From assembly GCF_001949145.1 (NCBI RefSeq), contig NW_019091361.1, forward strand, positions 1,338,253 through 1,402,252: a stretch of DNA of 64,000 nucleotides, in the 5' to 3' direction. The stretch is from Acanthaster planci (taxonomy: Eukaryota; Echinodermata; Asteroidea; Valvatida; Acanthasteridae). The translations under genes and the position numbers were made by a program. This document shows positions 28,601 to 40,600 of this stretch, piece by piece. Numbering within the stretch: the stretch's first letter is position 1; each line of letters opens with the position of its first letter. Under the pieces are notes generated by a model. That model saw nothing but the letters and a program-made list of their open reading frames with translations, made no database searches and had not been told where the DNA came from.

Positions 28601-31600
28601 GGACTGAAATGCACCAGGACTGAAATGCACAAGGACTGAAATGCACCAGGACTGAAGTGCACCAGGACTGAAATGCACCAGGACTGAAATGTGCCAGGAC
28701 TGAAATGCACAAGGACTGAAATGCACCAGGACTGAAATGCACTAGGCCAAATGGCATCAATCATCTGTCAAAATATCATGTAAAACAACTGCAGGCTCAT
28801 ATGTACTACCGTACATGTGCATGCATGTCCATGGGTGTCAATCAGTGAGAGTAGGGGAGATGGTCCCCCATCCCAACTTTTGAAGGTGGGGGTGACACCA
28901 TATCAATTGTCCCTCCACTTTTTTTCTGGACCCCAAATACAAAAATGTAGCGGGAGTAGGTCCACATCCGATAAAAAATTACTTGAAACACAAAATACCT
29001 CTTGCAAAGCATTTGCTAAAAAAGGACAGAAATCGCCAAGGATTACACCATAAAACATTTAGAATCCAAAATCCTGGGGCCCTACATGTAATTATGGCTG
29101 TTACGGCTTCACACTTTTCACCTGCATTAGTTCTAATCAAGGTATATATGTATGCACCCCCCCTCCCACTTTGGAAAAGCGATTAACACCTACAATGCAA
29201 TCATGCACAGATACGAACAGATGGTCACCCACTTGACTGCGGGTCATTCAAATCAAATGCAAGCACCACTAGCAATATATCAATGTTCATAAAGATGTGC
29301 AACAAATAAGCTGGAAATATTTGCAAGTACGGAGGTCTACAGGTACATACATAAACGTACAGTAGACACTCTACCTATATATTTTGCATGTGGAAAATTA
29401 GGCTTTGGCGCGGGTACGTCATGCACCCAAGTTACATGTACATTTATAGGACCTAGTTCTATCCTTCCAGCTTTATGTACATGAATTTTGAGAATCTGTA
29501 CAGCACTATTATCTTGAAAACAAAACCAAAACTGTCTCCATGCACAACAAATCCAATGAAATCCAACCTATGCAATCACTGTACATGTATGGCTCCGAGC
29601 CGATCCTTAATACCAGTACACCTATGTCATGCCAAACTTGCCAGTTAAGCTCCTTACAGTGTCTGCACAGTGCTACCTTCCAGGTAACCTTATTGGCCCA
29701 ATCTAGATCTAGTTCTGCCCTAGCTGGACCACACTTAACACATGCTGCTCATCACGAGGTCACCAAACTAATATACTCCTGGCCAATGAGAACAATATAT
29801 GCCTTGTCAGAGGTGGAACTTGATTTGTGCCTGCAGTGGGATTCAATACTACAACATTCTTGCGGTCCTATGACCATATAACTCCAAATCACTCTCCCCA
29901 AACCACAACTTACATCTACAAAGCTAGGTTTAAATGGTACATATGGCATGTGACGTCGAGCTTTACAAAAGGTGACCTGGTGACCAGCATTCTTGAGGTC
30001 ACAAGTGCCTGCAGGCCACATCAAGATGTCTAGTCATCTTGAGGCTAAAAGTTGAGCAGAAAAAGACCAAGGAATTATGTGTGACACAAAGCAAGCCCAG
30101 TACAGGAAAAGCTATCTTTTTTTCCCTAAGTTTTCTAGACTTGATCATGAGTTACACTCTATAAAGACAGACGAGGCATGTCAATATGGGACAACGGTAA
30201 TCTATGCACTGATCTAAACTGGTGAGCCACCTGGTTGCAAACATTTGATCCCATCACAAGAAAGGACGACAACAATTGGATGTGCCCTGAGCATGCAAAT
30301 ACATAATTTACATTTTCATGTGGGTCCATGCAGGGCAAAATGGAAGTTTAACATGGCCCACCTGTTGAGAAATACTGAGTTAACATCCTCGTGGGAGATG
30401 AGAGGTTTCTTGGAGCTGGCGGCCATTTTGAGGGGCCGTAGGAAGCAGGAGACTAGCGTTGACAACTGCTCCACGTACTCCCGCTCGCACTCCACCATGC
30501 CAAAGACGATGCTATTACGCTTGCGCATGCTCTCAGCATGCGGCGAGCGGATGTAGTCCTGAACGATGGCCTTCCAGCGACGTCGGCAAAGCCAGCCCCG
30601 GATAAAGCTCTGGACCTGTGGTTGGATGGATACAGGGAATAAATGGAGGTCAAAGAAGGTCCACCCATATGCATACTGGTAATGTACATGTAGATGTACA
30701 CATGTGAAGTTGTGAACCTTGTGTGGGATAAAGCCAGGTCCACAGACTCTGTACTAGGTTCTCTCTCTCTAAAATAGAGGCAATTTGGGGTGCTGGACGT
30801 TTCTGTATCAAAATGAAGAGGAAAAGTAAGGGATCCACCAAAAGAATGCAGCTCAAAAGAGTGTTCCCAGTTTGAGAAAAAAAAATCATTTCCTTTAATT
30901 TTTAAAACTACACAAAAACAAATGAATATTCGTACTACATACAGTGCTAATGTTATACATGTACATGTACAAAATACATGGATGTGGGTAATGGTACACG
31001 CCAGCAAAACTACATGCACTGGTATGTTTGTATTTTATTTCTCTTTGAATTTATCTGACTTGAGTTCTCAACTTTGGTTGCATGGCAACATTGCAGGGAA
31101 TGACATGTCTGGATCATTTCTCTTACTAATATCAATTCAGTCTTCAGCCCTCACTGTTTGCAGTGGATCACTTCTCAAAAAGTTTTGCAATGCATAATTA
31201 TTATCATAACAACAACAGTGACAGAATGGTTTTAAAAATGGGGGGGGGAGCCAGGCCATCAGACTGAAAAAAAGAATACAATTATGAAGTTGCAATGTAC
31301 AGGGATGTGAGTGGCCACTTAAAATTAAAGCAGAAAACAGCTAGGAAAAAGCTGAGATGTAAAATGTTTACAAACTTTTGTACAGACTAGGTGTAATAAG
31401 AAGCTGAAATTCAGGGTCAACATCTAAACAAAAAAAGCTGAAATCAGCTAAAAAGCTGAATTCTCACACCCCTGAATGTACCTCCAACGGCTGGTAGGCC
31501 TATAAAGTGGGGGGGGGGAATAAATACCTTTTCAAAGGTGGGGGGGTCAATGGTCTTTTGTTAAGAATACAGTCTTTTGTTACAAGGCCCAGTTCCCTTT

Positions 31601-34600
31601 GTCCGATTGAAGAGACCCCGGCCACGCGTATAAAGAATACGTGTCTGAAACGGAAAACCCCGGGCGGCAACTGGTTATGGTAATTTAAAGGCAAGGTAAA
31701 ATTAGACGTAAAAACCAATTTTTTTCACGTCAGCATTCCATGTGAAGTTTATCTTATGCACAACACGATTATTCAATTCAATCCACAGCCATTGTTGTTT
31801 ACAAAGAATATAATAATTCATCTGTTGTGGTCTTGCATTGAAACCAGATCAACTCAGCATTTGAACTGTCTGGCCCTCACTCTGCACAACCTACACATGT
31901 ATTTGTGGCACTTCCCTGTATGCTTCAAGATGATGAAGACTGTGGAGACGTTTAACAAGACAGAGGTCCCTAGATACAAATCACTGACAAGACAAATCCG
32001 TCTGCCAGGCATCTCCGCTCCTTCTCCAAGATGACAAAGGTCCTCCTTGCTCTCTCATTCACTCAACGACTCTCTCCCTGACCACAAAAGCTTGCGTATG
32101 CTCTCTCGTGTACGTACACGTGTACACCAGGCAAACGTTCTTCCTTCCTCTCCCCCCCTCTGATTCCGGCACTGCATTGATCACCGGGGAGTTGGAGACA
32201 ACGTCCGACTGCTGACAGAGGAAACATCCCCCAGATGAGGAGATGAAGAATGATGATAACCGAGGGGACGCGGAATAGGACCTTTTCATCGGTTGTTTGG
32301 CAAAGCGATATCAATGTTAATGGGCTGGGGAATTCCGGGGAGGCTTTTTGAAAAACTGAAAACCAAGAAAAGAAAAAAAAAAGCCTATGAATTGGAATGA
32401 GGATCTATCAGCAGTGAGATGGGGACGCCGCTTTGGGTCTGGCTTTCATGAGATGCTGCAAAACAAGCCAAGCACGCATGTCATCGGGTGAGGATGTTTT
32501 GACAGTGCTTTCTTCTGCAGAGTGATGACGACGTGTTGGATACTGGCTGACAGCAAAAGGCAACAAAGTTGAATATTTGATGCGAAAACCAGTGGTCTTG
32601 TAAATGACATTTCTTTTCAATGTGTGCACGTACCGTGTCTAGGTTTTCATGCCGGTTATGCCGAGATTAATTTTGAAATTGCAAACTAGAAGTACCGGTT
32701 TGACAGCATATCACAGCATCAAATATTTAATCATTTGTTGCAGGGTTTTCGTTTGTAATTTGTGAAAAAAAATTAATTGTGATTTTTCTCTCAAAATGCG
32801 ATATCTTTACCATGTCATTCTTGTCAGTCTTGAGAAGGGGATATGTGGTCACTGTTTATCAACCAAACCAAAGCCAAGCTTCTTTTAGCAATGGGCATGA
32901 TTTTGGTCTAAGTGGCAGAATATACATGTACACTACTGTACAGTATCTTTTGTACTCTTTCAATAATAGGACTATTTCAAGCTCAGCTCTCTAGGCATTA
33001 GCTGGGCTGGTTACATGGTACCTGGTAGGAAGCCCCCAATTCTATTTTTAGGTGCAGTGCGCACACGTCAGATAAAAGCATTCCACATGCCTCATCATTA
33101 CATGTTCATGTACTTATTTTGTACCATACATGAATGGGCGTCAGCAAGTACCAGTGTTTCGACATCCAGTTTTCCATCCATTTCATGAGCATGTAAAACA
33201 CACTTGGGGTTTCCAGTTTGCACAAGCTTTCATAAAAGAGGGCCAATATCTTCTTCTTGTGTATGCTTCTGGGAGGGGAGCGTGGTTAGAGAAAAGAGTA
33301 CATTTTGATGGTTAACTCTGTAACCAGTGTCATTTGTGTCTTTATGGATTGCATTTTTAACACAATCTGATGAAGTTATTCCTTTTGATTCAGCAGGCTT
33401 ATACATGCAGAGGTATATATTTTATTGCTTCAAGCCTATTAAATCAAATGCAATGTATCCATATGAAATAAGAGGGTGATGAACGCAACCTTCCACTTGA
33501 CAGAGTGCCTATCCAATAGATCACGACCGTGTATCGAGGTCACATTAAGGGCAACACGGCCTCATCATGGAGGTAATTACCCACTCAGAGAGCAGCCCAG
33601 CAATCAGCGGTTAAAACAGTGTGTCTGTGAACACGTATGCCATCAACGTCACTGGGACGTAGTTATACAGCTAAGCGTGGCCTGTCGGTCTGTCTACTTG
33701 TCTTGGGCCATCTGATGTGAGGTCGAAGAGATATGGCCCACCGAGGCAGATCTCCGGCCCAGGCTATATACGCATGGCTGAGCACCGATTGCTCTGCCGA
33801 GAATCAATGCTATTCTGGCCCCAGGGGTAGGCAGACAACTAGTGCGAATACATGTACCTATGATTGCGATGGGCGAATTGCTTGTTTTGATCGCAGCGAT
33901 AGCCTGTGATGTTTTCCAGCCCCACTTTTTTCTAATGGGACCCGTGACTAGCAAAAAATCTACATTTAAATTTTCCATCGGGGCAAGTGAATGTATAATT
34001 TGGATAACAAGATTTGTCTATCAAAGCGGTTTTTTTTTTCTGCTGAAGATCTGTTCTGTGTATGTATTCATCATGACACGCAAGCCTATCATCAAGGGAA
34101 AAAAATTAAATTAAAATGTAAATATGAAGTACACGTACATGTATGAACATGTCGCAAATAGGTTTCACTTTGCCCAATAAAGCAAGTTTATGATACAGAG
34201 AAACTTGAGCACACTATACACAAAGTAGTATCCAAATTGTGGGTAGGGGACAAAAAGGGCCAAAAAAAGTAATTTGCAAAAAAAAACTAACTCCATTTGT
34301 TTCCCTAAATATTAAAAAAAAATATATAAAATTTACTTCCAGTTTTTATTGGATGAGGTGTTTACTCTTTTATTTTAGACATGGCAAAATGGCAAAAAAA
34401 AAGAAGTGAGGGATGACTATGGTCCCATTCTTTTGCAAAATGCAGGTAAAACTGCCAGTCACCAATCTTGCCAAACAGCAAATATTCACAAACTAAGGCT
34501 ATAACCCTGAGCTATTGGCCAGAAAAAAATTCATTGCAGGCATTAGCTGTAAAAGTGCACACTGAGCTAAAACTCTGGGTACTCTTTCAAATTTGGCAAG

Positions 34601-37600
34601 CCGAAGCACTGTTAATACCTGGAAGTGCCTGGATGGGACATTAGGGAGACATGCCCAAGGATGTGTGTATATGTACGTGTACAAACCTTTCCAAGCATGT
34701 AACCCAAACCAGGAAAACCTAAACCCAAACATTCTGGAACCTATTTTGTGTCCCCAAAGAATGTACCGGTAACTTTCCCACTCCAAAAAATCTCCTTTGA
34801 GGACAAAGAACCCTTTGGACTGCAATGATTTGAAATCAACGGTTTCAAATTTCTAAACCTTAACATAAAATTAACATGCCTCTATACGTGTCCATTGACT
34901 GTAATACATATACATCATTCCAGGTTGTACTTGCATACACAGGTCCGGATCCGGGGGGGGTCTATCCCCCCGCTCGGACACCAAATCTAAAAAAAAAATT
35001 AAAATATTAATATAAAAGATGACATGCATCAAGAGTTATCATTTCTGAGCACATAAGTAACAATTTGATGTATTATAGCGTGTATGTACGTGTACTTTGT
35101 GGCATGTAAAAAAAAATCTGATAGGCCTGACCCCCCTGGAAAAATGTCTGCATCCGCCCCAGATAAATGTACTAAGTGCAGTGTTTGCACACTGCAATTG
35201 GGTTCTGTGTAAATTTCATTTATAAGGTAAAAAAATAACACCAATTCTGAAACACACTGCGAACTTACCTCGTAAATTGTCACAAAAACATTTTGTACAT
35301 TTATACTGTAGGTACCTCAACTTTATTGTCGTCGTGTATAAACATATACCTGTGCACTTATATGAAGACATGAATGATGCAGTTTCACAACCACAGAGGG
35401 ACGAGGAATCTTGCTTATAGAATGACGTGTACATGTACATCAACTGTTTCTATTATCCCGAACCACGCCTAAATACCTTTATATCAAGTGGCACTGGGAA
35501 AAAATTTTTTCCTATCAAGTTTTCCCTGTTAAAATTTTTCCTGGTAAAACGATCTGAATATCTTTCTTCCCAACTTGAAAGTGCAAATGAATGTTCCAGC
35601 CACTCCCAAAGAAAGGCCAGGTGAGCTAGCTCATCTGGTTGACATGAAACATGCATACATTATATATATTATGACGTCTGTTATGTACACAGTGGTGATG
35701 ATATTGATGGATGGATGGACATACACAAACACACCAGTGCATGCTGGAACTAACATAAATTTGTCAACAGTGAAGTCACTCCATACAAGAAACAGCTGCG
35801 ATCAAACAAAAACCATGACAGTTTCCATTTTCATAAACTTTACGGGCAATGTGCCATGATGTTTTGCCTGCTGGCAGTGATACATGTTCACGTATATGCA
35901 CACGCTTGCCAAAACTCTGAGCAGTACAGTGTGGGCATCTTGGTAAGATTTTTTTTACTCTATAAAATAATTTGAGATTAAAACTGCTGGTACATTTGAT
36001 GATTGATTGTATCTGAACACAGAGAGAAAGCACATGTGCTGTAGAACACCTCTGGGCAAAGTGCATGATGCTTATCATGCAACAACATTCACCCTCTATC
36101 CCAGAATGCAAGGAGAGACTGCCTTATCAAGAGGTTGCCAACGGAGCAGGTTCAACTGACTCTTACCCGCTTGATCTTTTTGATGTTCTCTGGCTCCTCC
36201 GAGAAATGTTCATGGATGGAATTGGACAGCTTCCGCTCTTTCTTCTGAAGCATGTGCAGCTGAAGCAAAAAAGATACAAGAGCACAGAAACCTTAAACTG
36301 ACAGTGATCAATTGACAATGTATCATCTCCAGTTTATGTACAGTGTTAGTCCACTGAGTTTAAAGTTCGGCAGTTTGATTGCTGGACTCCATCTCTAGGT
36401 GATCCACCATCGTGTCAGGTTATGGAAAAAATGGGAATCGTTGTCTGCTGGTACATACAGCTACATGTATATACATGTAGTCCAGATACATGTATTTATC
36501 ATTGGATGCTAATCAGCCAAAAAATGACCAAATAATCAATTTCAGGAGAAAAGAAATTATTGGGAAATTATGGGGAAAGGGTCAGGCAATGACGAAAAGC
36601 TCTCAAGCAATTTCTTATTTCAGGCATAGCAACAGCAACCTTTGGCATTTGGGGCTTTGAGCTTTCGGTATTTGGGATTCTAGTTTTGGGGGTGTTGATT
36701 TTTATTTTGAGTAATTTGTTTTGTTTAGGATGGGGGGGGGAGTTGATTTAGTTCAATTATCACCAACCTCGGCTTTAAGTCGTACAACCTCCTTAGTCAG
36801 GTCCTCACACTGTTGACGCAGTCCAAGTTTAGCTGTCTTCTCACTGTCCAAGATCTGCAAAAGATGCAGATACTTCTGCTCCAATTCCTCTTTCTCCAGT
36901 AGGAGTGTGTTGAAGCTGGGTGTACAGGGACAAGTGAGTTTAAAAGTCAGTGAAAGAGTTCTTCCTCATGTTTATATACTTCTGACTCATACAGTACATC
37001 ACCATATCTGAGTGGTATAATGGCAGACATTTGTATGATACATGTACTAAGGGATTTGCACGTACAGGTACCTGCACTGGCGACCAGCAAGCACACTTTA
37101 TTAGGGGCCACTGTACATGTGTATATGTTGCACATATTTGTCAGAGAGAAAGTCCTCTAACTCACAGCAATGGTGGGATTATGGTACGTGTACATCCATT
37201 GCAACTCAATAAAACTTACATACATTACTCAAATATGTGTGTGTATGTAAAGGAGACAGCAAAAGTCAGTGTTATTCTTTCTAAACTGTAGCAATCCTGT
37301 TGGTTCTCGTACATTTACATTAGTAACTGAGCTGCTGACTGAACTCCAAACTGGTTCCAGTAACTTCGGGCTGGTTTCTGTCAGGCCATAATTGTGCAAA
37401 CCTTTTTGCATCTTTCTCCTGTCTCTACTTTTTGAGTGGCTTGTTGTCCCCTCTCCTAACTTTGGATCCCTATATGTACATGTACCAGGAGGCAGAATGG
37501 GCAAGTCTGATCAGGGGTTGGAAGGAGGAAGGAGGGGTATATCATGTACATGTAGCTGGTCCTCCACTGCATGCCTGCAGCCAGTTGGGACTACAAATAA

Positions 37601-40600
37601 AACATGTACATGTGTACATGTAAAATGCTGAGGAGCATTTCCAGGAAGGGGGAATGTCCCCACCGCAAGAGTGTGCCAAAGATGCACCTCACACTATCCC
37701 CACTGCCCTCCCCTCCAACATCCTGGAAGTTACATGTAGATCCGCTCCTGATGTACACACCCAGCATACTCAACCTGCCCCATCTGCATTTTCAAAAAAG
37801 TCACATACATGTGACCATTGAAGTGGACGGTACGCATTGCAGATTGCACTTTGGGTGTGTTGAGACAATGAAAGCTCTCATTTGAAGAAGTGGATCATAA
37901 CATCACACCATGCTGAGAGCTTGGAGGGACCGGCTATGGGAATTCCCCTTCCTTTCCCAAGAACTTTATGCACTGTACCGGTACTTAACAAATATATCAT
38001 CAGCTGATTGAACTACATGTAATAATTGCCAATTGCTTAGTAAGACAAAGCGGCCCATGCGAATAATACAAACTCTACGCAGCATGCAAACAGGCACAAC
38101 GTAGTTTCAAATGTTTCCTCCAACAAAGCTCGTTTTTCACAAAGCAAAGTATATACACAGTTCTGGTACATGTAGCAAAGAATGAACCAATCCATTTCGG
38201 CTTGGTCAACAAGTCAAGTTTGATGAAATGTGTCAATTGACAGTGGAAATAAAACCAAAAGAGATTAGTCAAAAAGAAGCCTCATTAGGGTTTTGTGAAA
38301 AAATGGAGAAGGCAGTAAGTATTTTTTAAAAATTCCTTTCTTTTACCGCATATAATTGGTAAGATACATGTACACGTAACTCTGGACTCAAGTGACAGGA
38401 GTTTCCCAATTTACATGTAACAGGTTTTCAGCTTCATAATGCATGGTGCATTTATGTCATTAAAAAACAAATTAGAAGTCGAACTATTTTGAAAATTTTT
38501 CCGAAAACAGAAAAAGAGCTGGGTGAAAGAAAACAAAGTTACCCTGTACAAATGTAGGCAGTAATGACCCTAACAAAATTCTTCATCTGTGAATTATAGC
38601 AAAAGAAGACTTAATCCAGTATGTCTGTATATTGTACAAGGTCCCTAATCCAATTAAAGTATCCAAATAAAGCAGTAAATTGCTGTTTTTACGAACAACA
38701 CACTTTGGCAAGTACCGGGTATATCGCGTACCAGTATAACAGTACAATAAGTACCTACATCTCATCATGTAGCAGACCAGCATATATGTACACCACAGAA
38801 AACAAAAATTTAACATCTCCATGGCAGACATGGTATGTAAACACTGAACAATAGCTTTGATAACCAGGCCAGTCTAGACAACTTTAAGGCTCCATATAGA
38901 TCCAGCTTGGATATATGCCAACTCCTTCACATGTTTGACATCGGATGGGATCTTTATGTGGGCGTGTACATATTTATTGATCTCTCTGGACTGTTAGAGG
39001 CCAGGACCCGGCACCTGAAATCCCATCTGCCGGTGCAGCAGCCCGAGCACCGCCATAATCACTTGACTTTATGGCAGGGCCTTCACCAGGGTGTAATTCA
39101 CCACCAGTTGACATGCACTCGATGAGCGCAGTACAATTTGACTTCAAAGTGGCAGAGTTCCAAGCCTTGCCATATGCAGAGTATTTTGAGTCTTGAATTT
39201 CTGACTAAAGATGGAAGGCCAAGGAACTGAAATGTACTTAATAGACAATCAGTTCAAACTAAAAACCTGCACTCAAACATGTACCGGCATGGGACATTTT
39301 CACGACTGGCATGACACTGCTGAGGTCATCGTCTATGGTACATCGCAACAATGGTATTGGAAACCTTGCATCTCAACAGCAGAAATTATGGTAACACAAA
39401 TACTTGCAACACTTGTGTATCGGAGCAAAATAATTGAGCAGGGGGCAAGGTACCGGGGCATGTACCGGTACATGTATGCGATACAGTACATCGCATCAAA
39501 TTTAACGGATGAAATGTGGCAGGGCCTGCATCTTTGCCTCAAGGAATGTTGGGAGCAGTTTGTCAGCTCTTTAGGTTGAGCAAACTTTAATTTCCTTGAA
39601 AGGTTGTTCCTTCAAGATGAGGTCTCAGCAGGAGCTATAAAAGCTTCAAAGTAAGAAAAACAACAACCAAGAAAAAACAGAAAGCAAACAAATATTAAAC
39701 GTGTACAAGTACAGTAATTATAAAGATAAACAAGGAAATTGACTGGAGCAGGATTTGAACCTGTGACCTCTGGAATGCCACAGCAGTGCTCTATCAACTG
39801 AACTATCCCGCCCTGCATTGGCGTCTCTTCCCATTTGTCAGTTATCTTTGCTCGGATATATATCGAGGTGCTCGTTAGAAGCCATGAAACCTGAAACACC
39901 ACACAGCCAGGTATCCCGCCCCAATTATACATGATGCAACCTGGGAAGTGTGCACAAAATAAGGATCACTTGGGGAGGATACCTCTTTTTGAACACAAAT
40001 CATGAAACAATGCTTGAGAGTCCATGGGTCCTTTACACAAGGCTCGGTGAATGCATGATATGGACGTATCTGCACCTGCTATGATTTGGCAAGGTTTCGG
40101 TTTCATGAGAACAAATAATTGGCACACACCAGGGATCCAGATTCCACCTACCTGAATTGGATTCTGAATGTACATGTATGTAATGTATACTCTCAAACAT
40201 AAAACATGCCACAATATCATAACAGCGGGGTCTATAACTCTGGAAATCATGCCTTTGCACTTTGTATTATTACATGTACATGTATGTCAGTCAACGATGT
40301 CTGAGCACGTCTGATGGTGACAGACATTCTTTGAACATGTTCAACTCAGTCGTACATGTACATGTAAGAATTATGCAAAACTGGAAACATCCTACCGGTA
40401 TGTTGGCGAGGTAAATGTGGTACGTGGTGTACCACTTGCATGTCACTATGGCATTGGAATAATGGCTTCTTAGGCCGTGTCCGAAGCGGGATTCCAGAGC
40501 TACTGCTAGGTCTATTGTCTGCGTGTCATCACACATTTCCAATGGAGTGAAGACCTAGACCTAGCACTAGACAACAGATTTGGATGCAGCCTAAATTTGG

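Larger units (their letters stand above)
14783..30361 (-). other. Intron 5 of RASGRF, 15.6 kb, repeat-rich
   Basis: The largest intron in the window, separating the IQ/DH start from the rest of the DH domain. It carries TACATG arrays (15761-16131, 18960-19042, 22859-22916), a minus-strand LINE remnant (21294-22435), a plus-strand LINE 3' end (22985-23677), a degraded copy of the GGGTAATTCC miniature element (about 23920-24100), a nested DNA-transposon-like insertion (27134-27585) and the 16-bp minisatellite (28404-28741). No host exon was found in it. Confidence 0.8.
30616..36166 (-). other. Intron 4 of RASGRF
   Basis: About 5.6 kb. Contains a dispersed repeat copy (30716-30900), a hAT-like miniature element (31300-31474) and a repeat-free, relatively GC-rich block at about 33480-33840. 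No coding exon seen. Confidence 0.8.

Noticed and set aside
28404-28741. Possible CRISPR array
   Set aside because: Units are tandem with no spacers, and the genome is eukaryotic.
28310-28764. Three overlapping minus-strand open frames of 130-138 residues with repeats of [10 protein letters not shown]
   Set aside because: Artefact of the 16-bp minisatellite, which is stop-free in all three minus frames.
30453-31019. 188-residue minus-strand open frame
   Set aside because: It overlaps exon 5 in a different frame and crosses its acceptor; the conserved IQ/DH peptide is in the other frame.
34944-35162. Possible element bounded by GGTCCGGATCCGGGG and CTGCATCCGCCCC
   Set aside because: The proposed ends do not pair well, and no target duplication was found.
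39740-39812. Functional tRNA-Ala gene
   Set aside because: Mismatches in the anticodon, T and acceptor stems and the dispersed-repeat-like flanks point to a pseudogene or SINE head.
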